Notes under the pieces: generated by a model
What the model was told of the DNA's origin: nothing
What the model saw: the letters and a program-made list of their open reading frames with translations, nothing else
Database searches by the model: none
Shown here: piece after piece, positions 1 to 9,357 of the stretch
Layout: every line of letters begins with the position of its first letter
How positions within the stretch are numbered: position 1 is the stretch's first letter
Program-made: the position numbers and the translations under genes
Source: Desulfatitalea sp. UBA4791
Lineage (GTDB): Bacteria; Desulfobacterota; Desulfobacteria; Desulfobacterales; Desulfosarcinaceae
Length of the DNA stretch: 12,558 nt
Direction of reading: 5' to 3'
Assembly: GCA_002402905.1 (NCBI GenBank)
Contig: DHGT01000078.1
Coordinates: 9,225-21,782, forward strand

Positions 1-86
1 CGGGTTTTAAGGTATGGACAGGAAAGCGCAGGTATGATTAAACAAGGACCGTTTATTGGTCATTTTGAGACATCCAATCCGGTTTG

Positions 87-98
87 TCACATTTGTGA
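87..98. promoter_or_regulatory. Candidate operator palindrome upstream of the MFE gene
   Basis: TCACA-TT-TGTGA forms a 12-bp palindrome. Two further pairs continue outside one mismatch (TT at 84-85 with AA at 100-101). It overlaps a weak -35-like TTGTCA at 84-89, about 90 nt before the start codon at 189. Such a symmetric site is typical of a dimeric repressor. The regulator is unknown; the TetR-like protein encoded at 2412-3113 is one possibility by proximity only. Confidence 0.3.
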
Positions 99-131
99 AA
101 ATCCATACCACCAATGCCCGTCTACAAACAG

Positions 132-141
132 GCCAATTGGC
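132..141. promoter_or_regulatory. 10-bp perfect palindrome in the MFE leader
   Basis: GCCAATTGGC is a perfect palindrome 47 nt before the start codon of the acyl-CoA gene. It could be a second regulator site in the leader, but a 10-bp palindrome can also occur by chance, so support is weak. Nothing else gene-like is seen in 1-188. The open frame that begins at 34 runs out of phase into the real gene. Confidence 0.15.
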
Positions 142-188
142 TATTTGTGGATCGGCATGAACTATCACATCATCAGGAGGAGAGACGA

Positions 189-2270
<2,082 letters not shown>

Positions 2271-2312
2271 AGACGCCTATCGTCAAGCGGGTTGCATCCA
2301 TCGGAAATAGAT

Positions 2313-2337
2313 AGGGGCAGGCGTTACGCCTGCCCCT
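2313..2337. terminator. Bidirectional hairpin terminator between convergent genes
   Basis: AGGGGCAGGCG and CGCCTGCCCCT pair perfectly (11 bp) around a TTA loop. The hairpin lies 43 nt after the MFE stop codon and 75 nt after the TetR stop codon on the other strand. The tail is TCATTTCG on the plus strand and TATCTATTTCC on the minus strand, so the U-run is imperfect in both directions. It most likely serves both convergent genes. Confidence 0.65.
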
Positions 2338-2411
2338 CATTTCGCCTTGTGATCACGTCATAGAAGTCAAACTTGGATGGGTTCCAGAAAAATCGATGCC
2401 GGACGGCGCCG

Positions 2412-3113
2412 TCAAGTTTGCAGCGAACCGGTATCAGAGGCCTCTTCCATTTTGAAGGAACCTGCCTGCTGCTCGATCGCCTCGCTCGAAGTCAGCAGCA
2501 ATCGAATGATCGCACAGGCTTTATCGATGGCCGGGGAGCGCCCGCTGATCACGTCGCTGTACAAAATCCCCTGGTTGGCGAGGATAAAGATTTCCGCCAG
2601 TTTTTCCGCCGGTGAATGCAACTGGATATGCCCCTGCCTTTCCTGCTCCCGCAAATGTTCAGCGGAAAGGCTGATGATGCGCTGGCTTACGCCGCTTGCA
2701 AAGTTGGTCAAAATGCGAAAGGCGTAACTCGGGTCCTCCCTGATGAACTGCTGCATGGGTGGAAACGACAAGATCGACACCATGAAACTGCGGTGCACAT
2801 TGACGATATGATCGATGCCGTGCCCCGGGGTTTCCCGAACGGCGCGTTCAAAGGCCGGACCTGTCAGCGACCAGAAAATCTCGTCCATCAAAAGGTCTTT
2901 TTTGCCCACCCAGCGATACAGCGTGCCGCGGCTGACGCCGATCTCCTGAGCTAACTGCCCGAAACTGATTTTTTTGCCCTCCAACCATCGTCGGCGTGCC
3001 AATTTGAAGACTTCCAGGGGAGTGGCCTGGGGACGCTTGGAATTGGCCAGCGCCAATGCCAGAGGGGTTTCATGGGATTTTTCGACTTTACTCTCCATCG
3101 CCTCGTTATCCAT
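2412..3113 (-). CDS. TetR-family transcriptional regulator, QsdR-like
   Basis: A 233-residue DNA-binding regulator. The helix-turn-helix spans roughly residues 49-70 (ISFGQLAQEIGVSRGTLYRW, recognition helix beginning at SRGTLYRW). It is preceded by a polar N-terminal arm of about 30 residues and by TPLEVFKLARRRWLEGK. The TLYRWVG ending and the LARRRWLEGK lead-in recall the QsdR branch of TetR proteins rather than the usual YYHF type; this is from memory of the family. The remaining residues form an all-helical ligand-binding/dimerisation domain with unknown ligand. It is transcribed away from iorAB and towards the MFE gene, so it plausibly controls iorAB, itself and perhaps the MFE gene. The start is uncertain: ATG at 3113 has only a weak GGAA about 8 nt upstream, and ATG at 3098 (residue 6) has GAGG too close. 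Length is slightly above the TetR norm of 190-220. Confidence 0.85.
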   Translation of the reverse strand: MDNEAMESKVEKSHETPLALALANSKRPQATPLEVFKLARRRWLEGKKISFGQLAQEIGVSRGTLYRWVGKKDLLMDEIFWSLTGPAFERAVRETPGHGIDHIVNVHRSFMVSILSFPPMQQFIREDPSYAFRILTNFASGVSQRIISLSAEHLREQERQGHIQLHSPAEKLAEIFILANQGILYSDVISGRSPAIDKACAIIRLLLTSSEAIEQQAGSFKMEEASDTGSLQT

Positions 3114-3135
3114 CTATTGTTTCCGTGTCGAAGAG

Positions 3136-3180
3136 GTTTCGTGCATCACGGTTTTCCCTCGCACCATTTTGTTTCGTGAT
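3136..3180. promoter_or_regulatory. Candidate operator: repeated GTTTCGTG and CGTG-CAT-CACG
   Basis: GTTTCGTG occurs twice in direct orientation (3136-3143 and 3171-3178). The first copy runs into CGTGCATCACG (3140-3150), a palindrome with a 3-nt centre, and ATCACG (3145-3150) faces CGTGAT (3175-3180). The cluster sits 23-67 nt before the TetR start codon, where an autoregulatory operator would be expected. The arms are short, so this is a candidate only. The rest of the 335-nt gap (3114-3448) holds a weak promoter and a leader hairpin, reported separately, and no gene that I can support. Confidence 0.25.
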
Positions 3181-3293
3181 CTTGGGTACATCGAATGGCG
3201 TTGCCGGGGGGCCGGTCCAACTGGCGAGCGCTGTCACAGGTGGTGTACGATTTCTGGAAGTTGTTTTCAATGATTCCGTATCCCGCTTGAATA

Positions 3294-3320
3294 TTGACGT
3301 AATTTGGCATTGAGTATGAC
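3294..3320 (+). promoter_or_regulatory. Candidate iorA promoter
   Basis: TTGACG (3294-3299) and TATGAC (3315-3320) resemble -35 and -10 boxes, with a short 15-nt spacer. They would place the transcript start about 120 nt before iorA, in the divergent gap between the TetR-like regulator and iorA. No convincing sigma-54 (-24/-12) pattern was seen. Support is weak. Confidence 0.25.
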
Positions 3321-3420
3321 AACATGGTGGGCGTGTGTCAATGATCAAGTCCATTCGATTTTCCCTTGTCATCACCCGGGAGCGAGGATACAACAACAAA
3401 GGAATTTGCACTTCAGATTG

Positions 3421-3435
3421 GCGCGCAAAGCGCGC
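3421..3435 (+). other. GCGCGC hairpin beside the iorA ribosome-binding site
   Basis: GCGCGC-AAA-GCGCGC is a perfect inverted repeat with a 3-nt loop. It ends directly before the GAGAGGAG Shine-Dalgarno stretch (3436-3443) of iorA. In mRNA it would form a compact GC stem next to the ribosome landing site, which may tune translation or protect the 5' end. It is not followed by a U-run, so it is not a terminator. Confidence 0.4.
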
Positions 3436-3448
3436 GAGAGGAGTCACG

Positions 3449-5383
3449 ATGTCGTATCTGGTTCAGGGGAAAAAGGGCGAGCAAAGGCTTTTCATGGGCA
3501 ACGAAGCCATCGCTCGAGGAGCCTTGGAGGCCGGTATCTCCGTGGCCGCCGGATATCCGGGCACCCCGTCATCCGAAATCATCGAAAACCTGGCCAAAGT
3601 TTCCAAGGAGCGCCATCTCTACGTGGAGTGGTCGGTCAACGAAAAGGTGGCCCTTGAGGTCGCTGCAGCGGCATCCTTTGCCGGGCTCAGAGCGCTTTGC
3701 GTCATGAAGCAGAACGGGGTCAACGTGGCCTCGGACTTCCTGTTGCATCTGGCCGGGTCCGGTACCCGCGCGGGCCTGGTCCTGGTCCCGTGCGACGACC
3801 CGGGAGCCTTGTCCAGCGTCAACGAGGGCGAATCACGCCATTTTGCGCGCCTCGTCGAGATCCCGCTCCTCGAACCCGGCAACTTCCAGGAAGCCAAGGA
3901 GATGGTCCGGTATGCCTTCACGCTTTCTGAAGAACTGCGCACCCTGGTGATGGTCCGCAGCGTCACCCGCCTGTCCCACGCCAGCGGTAATGTGACCCTG
4001 GGCGAATTGCCGTCGACCGGCGCCAAGGCTTACTTCAAACATGATGGTTTCATCCTGGATCAGATGGAAGGCGCGGTGATCAGCTCGCCGGTGGAGTACA
4101 AGCACACCCTTCAGCAGGAACGGGTTCAGAAAGCCGCCCAACTTTTCGAAGAGAGCCCATTCAACACCTATAGCGGTCCGCCCGATCCCGAGGTGCTCCT
4201 GATCACCAGCAGCGCCTGCAACCTCTACAGCAAGGAGGCGGTCCGTCTGCTCCAGGCCGAATCGCGGGTGGGCATTCTCAAAATGGGCACCACCTGGCCC
4301 CTGCCGCCCCGTTTCGTGGAGCGCCATCTGCGCATGGCCGATACGATCCTCATCGTCGAGGAGGTGCTGCCGTTCCTCGAAGAGAGCGTCAAGATCCTGG
4401 CCGCCGAGTTGGCCCCCACCATCGGCGTCAAAACTTTCTACGGCAAGCGCGACGGCACCATTCCCGCCACCGGCGAAATGAACCCGGACCGGGTGATCCA
4501 GGGGCTGGCCAGGGTTCTGTGCATCGACTACCAGCCCGTGTCCGAGGGCTATGCCAAAAAAGCCCTGGAATCGGCTTTTTTCGGAGCGCCGGAGCGCGAC
4601 CTGACCTTCTGTCCCGGTTGCCCCCACCGTGCTTCGTTCTGGTCGATCCACAACGCCCTGCAACTCGACCATCGCCAGGGGTTCGTCTGCGGCGATATCG
4701 GGTGCTACTCCCTGGCCATGCGCCCCACCGGCTATGAAACCCTGAAAACCCTGCACGCCATGGGATCGGGAACCGGTATTGCCAGCGGCTTCGGCATGCT
4801 CCGGGAGTTCGGCCTCGATCAGCCCGTGCTGGCCGTCAGCGGCGACTCCACCTTTTTCCACGCCGTCATGCCGGCCCTGGCCAACGCCGCCCACCACGGC
4901 GCCAACATCACCGTTGTGGTGCTGGACAACAGCGGCACGGCCATGACCGGATTTCAACCCCACCCCGGCCTCACCGTGGACGCGGCCGGCAATACGGTGC
5001 AATCCCTGGACATCCGACGAATCTGCGAAGCCATGGGCGTCGAGGTGCGCCAGTGCGACCCCTTCGACCTGGCCGCCACCCAGGCCACCCTCCTGGAGTT
5101 GATCTCTTCCCGGAAGGGGCCCAACGTGCTCATCCTCAAACAACTGTGCGCCCTGAGCCCTGAGCGAAAAGGCAAACGCATGTTCAACATGCACATCGAC
5201 GAAACGATCTGCCTGGGCGAAAATTGCGGCTGCAACCGATTGTGCACGCGGGTCTTCAAATGTCCGGGACTGATATGGGACAAGGTCAAAAAGGTTTCCC
5301 GCATCGATGATGTCATTTGCGCAGGGTGCGGCGTGTGCGCGTCGATCTGCCCGGCCGGGGCGATTCAAAAGGAGGCGGTGTAG
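3449..5383 (+). CDS. iorA: Indolepyruvate ferredoxin oxidoreductase, alpha subunit
   Basis: This 644-residue large subunit oxidatively decarboxylates aryl-2-oxoacids (indolepyruvate, phenylpyruvate) to acyl-CoA plus CO2, passing electrons to ferredoxin. It acts in the cytoplasm with IorB and is oxygen-sensitive in known members. Visible landmarks are the N-terminal YPGTPSSEI (36-44), the family signature FCPGCPHR (387-394), and the thiamine diphosphate/Mg region GDSTFFH (465-471) to LDNSGTAMTG (492-501). A C-terminal ferredoxin domain starts near 582. Its last cluster is canonical (C624, C627, C630, C634-Pro). The first cysteine group is unusual (C588, C593, C595, C599, C605-Pro). The ATG at 3449 has GAGAGGAG five nt upstream; earlier in-frame ATGs at 3335 and 3341 have no such site and precede the family's normal N-terminus. 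The iorB gene follows after 2 nt. The real substrate may be another branched or aryl 2-oxoacid. Confidence 0.93.
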   Translation: MSYLVQGKKGEQRLFMGNEAIARGALEAGISVAAGYPGTPSSEIIENLAKVSKERHLYVEWSVNEKVALEVAAAASFAGLRALCVMKQNGVNVASDFLLHLAGSGTRAGLVLVPCDDPGALSSVNEGESRHFARLVEIPLLEPGNFQEAKEMVRYAFTLSEELRTLVMVRSVTRLSHASGNVTLGELPSTGAKAYFKHDGFILDQMEGAVISSPVEYKHTLQQERVQKAAQLFEESPFNTYSGPPDPEVLLITSSACNLYSKEAVRLLQAESRVGILKMGTTWPLPPRFVERHLRMADTILIVEEVLPFLEESVKILAAELAPTIGVKTFYGKRDGTIPATGEMNPDRVIQGLARVLCIDYQPVSEGYAKKALESAFFGAPERDLTFCPGCPHRASFWSIHNALQLDHRQGFVCGDIGCYSLAMRPTGYETLKTLHAMGSGTGIASGFGMLREFGLDQPVLAVSGDSTFFHAVMPALANAAHHGANITVVVLDNSGTAMTGFQPHPGLTVDAAGNTVQSLDIRRICEAMGVEVRQCDPFDLAATQATLLELISSRKGPNVLILKQLCALSPERKGKRMFNMHIDETICLGENCGCNRLCTRVFKCPGLIWDKVKKVSRIDDVICAGCGVCASICPAGAIQKEAV

Positions 5384-5385
5384 CG

Positions 5386-6012
5386 ATGAACGGATCGATG
5401 ACGGCCCTGGCGGCCGATCCTTACAACATGATCATCACCGGTGTGGGAGGCCAGGGCAATGTTCTGGCCTCGCGCCTGCTCGGCAACATGCTCATGGCCC
5501 AGGGACTCAACATCACCATCGGCGAAACCTTCGGCGCCTCCCAGCGCGGCGGTTCGGTGATGAGCCACCTGCGGGCCTCGACCTTAAACGACCTCTCCCC
5601 CCAGATCCCCAAAGGCCGGGCCCATTTGGTCGTCTCCCTGGAGCCCACCGAAGCATTGCGGGTCCTGAAGGATTACGGCAGCGAACAGGTCCATGTGTTG
5701 TGCAACATGCGCCCCATCCATGCCATCGCCGTGATCAGCGGCGAAGCCCAATACCCGGAAGCCGAACAATTAAAGGGGTGGATCACCGATCTTTCCCATA
5801 ACGCCTGGTTTCTCAACGCCACCGAAACGGCCATGGAAATGGGCAATCCGATTTTCACCAACATCATCCTGGTGGGCGCCCTGGCGGCCACCGGCGTGCT
5901 CCCCCTGGACCGCGACATATTCGAAACAACCATCACCCGCATGGTGCCGTCGGATAAAATCGCCAAGAACCTGGAAGCGTTCGACAGGGGAAGAAACCTC
6001 ATCGAAAAATAA
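5386..6012 (+). CDS. iorB: Indolepyruvate ferredoxin oxidoreductase, beta subunit
   Basis: This 208-residue small subunit carries the pyruvate:ferredoxin oxidoreductase gamma-type fold that completes the IorAB complex and helps bind CoA. Diagnostic stretches are the glycine-rich GVGGQGNVLASRLLG (19-33) and SQRGGSVMSHLR (52-63), both strongly conserved in IorB/PorG proteins. Length matches the family (about 190-210). The ATG at 5386 lies 2 nt after the iorA stop, with GGAGG at 5371-5375 inside the iorA 3' end, so the two are translationally coupled in a dicistronic operon. The 3' end overlaps the oppositely transcribed outer-membrane protein gene by 14 nt, leaving no room for a separate terminator; opposing transcripts must overlap here. 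Confidence 0.93.
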   Translation: MNGSMTALAADPYNMIITGVGGQGNVLASRLLGNMLMAQGLNITIGETFGASQRGGSVMSHLRASTLNDLSPQIPKGRAHLVVSLEPTEALRVLKDYGSEQVHVLCNMRPIHAIAVISGEAQYPEAEQLKGWITDLSHNAWFLNATETAMEMGNPIFTNIILVGALAATGVLPLDRDIFETTITRMVPSDKIAKNLEAFDRGRNLIEK

Positions 6013-7231
6013 AAGTTGCACGCCGCAAGGACGACGGAATGAGCGTAACGCAGATATTGGGCTTTTTACGGTGACGTCGAAAGATGAGCTTCAGTTTGGC
6101 ATAGACAAAATCCCTGTCCGCATATTGACCGAAAGTCGTCGTATCCCCGCCTCCGTCGAAGGCCACGGCGCCGATGCCCACCTGGGCCCATGGCAGCGGT
6201 TTGTATGTCATTTCAAAGTGATGGCGCTGGTCTTCGTCCTGAAAGATGATCATGAAGCGATACCACAGCTCCAATTTCGAATCCAAACACGTGTAGCGTA
6301 GATAGGCGGTCATGCCGGTCTGGGATTCGGAGGCGACCATTCGCGGGTCGTGATCGAAGATATGGCTCCCCAACAATTGAAGATTGAAAAACAGATTCCG
6401 AATGAACAGGTCGCTCTTGTCCAGGCCGACCACATATTGGAGCTGATCTTTTTCCACGTTTCCGCGCGGTGTTTCCAGCAAGAGGGCGGGATCTTGCTGC
6501 CAATCCAGAGCGAACCAGGCGCCGCGCGATTGATAGGCGGCCTCGGCTCGCAGCACTACCGCGCTCAGGGTACGTTCCACGTCGGCGCCGAACAGGGTCA
6601 TGCGATCGTTCAAGTTGTAGAAGTACAAGGCGTTCAGATCTTCCGGGCAAACCCGGTCAATGGGCCTCACTTCGTCGCCTTTGCCCCAATAGAGTATTTT
6701 CTTGCCGATGGTGAGGTCCGCATAACTACCTGCCGTCGGGCGCAGCTGATAGGTGGCATAGAGCTCCCGAAGATCGGTTCTGGCCTTGGCATCCTTTTCC
6801 AGATCCCGGTAATCCAACCGGAATCGTCCGGCCATGCGGATGGCGCCGATGTCGCCCCAACCTTTCAGGTCCAGTCGGTCGGTGGTGTGCCAGTCGTGGT
6901 CATAGTCATTGGGCGACCAGAGGTGGGCGACCAGTTCGCCTTCGTACGCCAGCGGAAAGTTCTTCCGGTCGCCCGCCGGCGCAGTGGCAGTATTGTCTGC
7001 GCCGCTCGATTCGCCCAGCAGGTCCTCCATGAAGTCATCTTCGTCGCCCTTTTCCGCCGCTTCGTTTTCACCCTGGTCCGAAAGGCTGGAAGTCATCCGG
7101 CGATGCGATCCCGGGGTGGGTTCCGACGCCCAAAGGCTTCCATGGGTGATGGTCAAACCTGCGATCAGGGCCAGAAGAAGGAACAGAGAGAACGCCCGGC
7201 AAGGCTTGCCGCCTAAAACGTCTCTTCCCAT
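5999..7231 (-). CDS. Outer-membrane beta-barrel protein (DUF1302-like) of the RND/LolA-like module
   Basis: A 410-residue exported protein. Residues about 12-36 form a hydrophobic signal peptide with a likely signal peptidase I cut after LWA-S. An acidic, disordered linker follows (about 40-85, with DEDDFMEDLLGE). The remainder alternates polar and aromatic residues as in an outer-membrane barrel. The stretch LTIGKKILYWGKGDEVRPIDRVCPEDL (173-199 region) resembles the GK..xxWG..d..nP.D signature of DUF1302-type barrels that accompany RND transporters; this resemblance is from memory. It would provide the outer-membrane step for the cargo of the RND and LolA-like proteins. Its start overlaps the LolA-like gene by 19 nt, and a weak GGGGG lies upstream. 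The barrel-like sequence ends at Phe384 (VYAKLKLIF), but a 26-residue basic tail follows, overlapping iorB. Barrel proteins usually end at the last aromatic, so the tail is odd. Confidence 0.75.
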   Translation of the reverse strand: MGRDVLGGKPCRAFSLFLLLALIAGLTITHGSLWASEPTPGSHRRMTSSLSDQGENEAAEKGDEDDFMEDLLGESSGADNTATAPAGDRKNFPLAYEGELVAHLWSPNDYDHDWHTTDRLDLKGWGDIGAIRMAGRFRLDYRDLEKDAKARTDLRELYATYQLRPTAGSYADLTIGKKILYWGKGDEVRPIDRVCPEDLNALYFYNLNDRMTLFGADVERTLSAVVLRAEAAYQSRGAWFALDWQQDPALLLETPRGNVEKDQLQYVVGLDKSDLFIRNLFFNLQLLGSHIFDHDPRMVASESQTGMTAYLRYTCLDSKLELWYRFMIIFQDEDQRHHFEMTYKPLPWAQVGIGAVAFDGGGDTTTFGQYADRDFVYAKLKLIFRRHRKKPNICVTLIPSSLRRATFIFR

Positions 7232-8022
7232 GCGGCCCCCAATTTTTCCTTATCGAAATCCAGCGGGTCGACGCCGCTGTCCACCTCGGCACGGACGACC
7301 TCCAGGATGGTGGTATGATTTTCCAGCAGGTCCTTGGCCACGGTTTTGAATGGGAGATGAATGGTGCCCACGGGTCGCACGTCGCCGGCCACGACGACCC
7401 GCTGCAGCTTGTTGTCCCGGTTGTAAATTTTCATCTGCAGGGGGATAAAGGTCTCCTGGTCGAACCAGGTGATCCTCCTGGGAAAGCGTGCGCCGTCGGC
7501 CTTGGCCGTGGCCGTCACCTTGTAACAGGCCCGTCCGGCGAGCGTGGTGTCGCTGCCGCGCTTGTAGGTGTAGTCGTCCAGCTTGATGCCGCCCAGGTCT
7601 TCATTGGTGAAATCGGTGTCCTCGAAGTTGTTCTGACGATCCTGGGAAGCGATCTGGCGGGGCCGACCGATGGCCGGCACATAAAGATACTGGTCATTGT
7701 TTTCGCCATGGGTTTCGATGGTCAGGAAGGTGAGCCCGCGCTTCAATGAATCGGTGAATCGAAACACGATGCGGCTCAGATCGTTGTCGATCCTCTCCTT
7801 GATGATCACGTTGCGCGTATCACTGACCGCATCGCCGGATTTGAGGGTCATCCGGGTGTAGATCACCAGGTCCCGTTCCGGTTGATTGAAATCATCGGCG
7901 ATATCGAAGATGCCGCGTCCTTCCTTATCGGCCGTCGCCGGGTCATAGGGGCCGATGTCGTCCGCCTGGGCGGAGACGCAGAACGTCAACATCAACAGCA
8001 AGAGAATCAAGCTTCTTTTCAT
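7213..8022 (-). CDS. LolA-like periplasmic protein (outer-membrane lipoprotein-sorting family)
   Basis: A 269-residue secreted protein. Residues 1-20 are a clear signal peptide (MKRSLILLLLMLTFCVSAQA, cut before DD). The cysteine at 15 is not in a good lipobox, so a soluble periplasmic protein is likely. The mature part reads as the open beta-sheet of the LolA-like fold often annotated as outer membrane lipoprotein-sorting protein: SDTRNVIIKERI, YLYVPAIGRPRQI, GRACYKVTATAK and a C-terminal IHLPFKTV strand. Such proteins typically sit next to RND/MMPL transporters, where they are thought to carry a lipid-like cargo across the periplasm. AAGGAG lies 7 nt before the ATG. The gene starts 26 nt after the RND stop codon and overlaps the barrel gene downstream, so all are one operon. 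It appears intact although the RND gene is damaged. Confidence 0.82.
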   Translation of the reverse strand: MKRSLILLLLMLTFCVSAQADDIGPYDPATADKEGRGIFDIADDFNQPERDLVIYTRMTLKSGDAVSDTRNVIIKERIDNDLSRIVFRFTDSLKRGLTFLTIETHGENNDQYLYVPAIGRPRQIASQDRQNNFEDTDFTNEDLGGIKLDDYTYKRGSDTTLAGRACYKVTATAKADGARFPRRITWFDQETFIPLQMKIYNRDNKLQRVVVAGDVRPVGTIHLPFKTVAKDLLENHTTILEVVRAEVDSGVDPLDFDKEKLGAAWEETF

Positions 8023-8048
8023 GAATCACTCCTTATCCATTGATGAAG

Positions 8049-9357
8049 TTAAACGAGATCGATCAGCGACAATACCGCCGGCAGCAAGGTCAGAGAGCCG
8101 GCCGAAGATGTGATCATGGTCAGGGCGATGAGAAATCCCAGATGCACGAGCGGCACGAAGGTGGAGAGCATCAGCACCGAAAAGCCCGCGGCCACGGCCA
8201 GGGCATTGATGCAGATCGATCCGCCGGTGGTGTCGGCCGTGTGGACGACGGCCTCTCCGTGGCCATGGCCGGCCTGGCGGTGTAACCGGTATCGGTTCAA
8301 ATAGTGGAGACCGTAGTCGATGCCGATCCCGATGGCCACGCAGGCGGCGATGGCCGTGGCGGCGTCCAGGGGAATATTGAGCATCCCCATGACGCCGAAA
8401 TTGATGCATATGGCCATGCAGAGCGGCAGTTTGGAGAGCAGCCCGTAAACCAACGATCGCATGATCAGGGTGACGAGCACCAGGACGATCGCCACCGACA
8501 CGGCGATGGAGCGCATCTGGCCGCTGACGATCATTTGCTCGGATTCGACGTAGAGTGCGCCGATGCCGGTGGTGTGCACCTGCACGCCGATGCGCTCCAG
8601 ATCTTGACCGAGCGGGCCGGCCAAGAGCGTTTTGATGGTGTGCAGGATATCGCGCGTGACTTCGCTCGATGCGGTTTTGATCTGCAGCATGAGCGCCGCG
8701 CGCCGCTTTTCTCCATCGATAAAGGCACGCGTATCCTCCCGCTGGAACTTGTCGATATAGGATGCCAGATGGGCTTTCAGCGCTTGGTTCGATCGATCGC
8801 CGGCCAGGTCCGAAATCGTGGGAACCCGGTAATAGGCCGGATCGTTGAAATAGAAGGCCTGGTTCATCTTGCGAATCAGGTCGAGGACCGAAAGTGTCTT
8901 GCCCACTTGGGGATATTGCGCCTTGATGGTGTGCCCCAGGCGCTCCATGGCGTCCAGGACGAGCGGATCGAGCACGCCGTTGGCTTCGCAAGCGGTGAAA
9001 ATGATGCGCATGTCCACGGTACCGGCAAAATGGCCGTTGATAAACGTATCGGCCGCCCGGATTTCGGTGTCTTCCTTGAAAAACGCGATATTGTTCATCT
9101 CCACGCGGAGCCCGCTCACCGCGATGCCCGATGCCAGCAGCACGAGGACGGCCACGGTGATCACCGTTTTCGGATGCTGATAGGATATGCGGCTGATCGA
9201 ACGAATCAGGCGGCCTGACAGTCGGCTGCCGAAGCCGGCACCTCCGCCGCGCTGATGAGCGGGCGCCCGCACCCCGAAACGGATCAGCAGGGCGGGGATC
9301 AAAACCAATGAAACGAGTAACGCGAAAAAGACGCCCAGGGCCGTAAACAGGCCGAAC
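8049..9357 (-). CDS. C-terminal fragment of the RND/MMPL transporter
   Basis: This is the 3' part of the same gene, about 434 native codons from TM6 (FGLFTALGV) to the TAA at 8049. It holds TM6, a cytoplasmic linker, TM7 (TVITVAVLVLLASGIAVSGL), the second periplasmic domain, and TM8-TM12. These include CVAIGIGIDYGLHYLNRY, the usual TM10 motif of this superfamily, and a final helix ending in LTLLPAVLSL. No ribosome-binding site or native start codon marks its beginning. The frame is open to an ATG at 9503, but the residues before the junction are out of frame and meaningless. Confidence 0.55.

Noticed and set aside
87..98. CRP/FNR-type binding site
   Set aside because: The arms are in the reverse order (TCACA..TGTGA, with a 2-nt centre) compared with TGTGA-n6-TCACA, so the site does not fit that class.
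3301..3330. Sigma-54 promoter suggested by TTGGCAT upstream of iorA
   Set aside because: There is no GC doublet at the required distance (-12 element), so the pattern fails.
3833..5368. A 511-codon minus-strand open frame opposite iorA
   Set aside because: It mirrors the codon pattern of iorA, which has full family signatures and a ribosome-binding site. The antisense product has no domain and no start signal.
6350..7216. Plus-strand open frame opposite the outer-membrane protein gene
   Set aside because: The minus-strand product has a signal peptide, barrel-like sequence and operon context. The plus-strand frame has none.
7960..8022. Lipoprotein signal in the LolA-like protein (Cys15)
   Set aside because: The residue before the cysteine is Phe (LTFC), which does not fit a lipobox. 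A signal peptidase I site after AQA is better.
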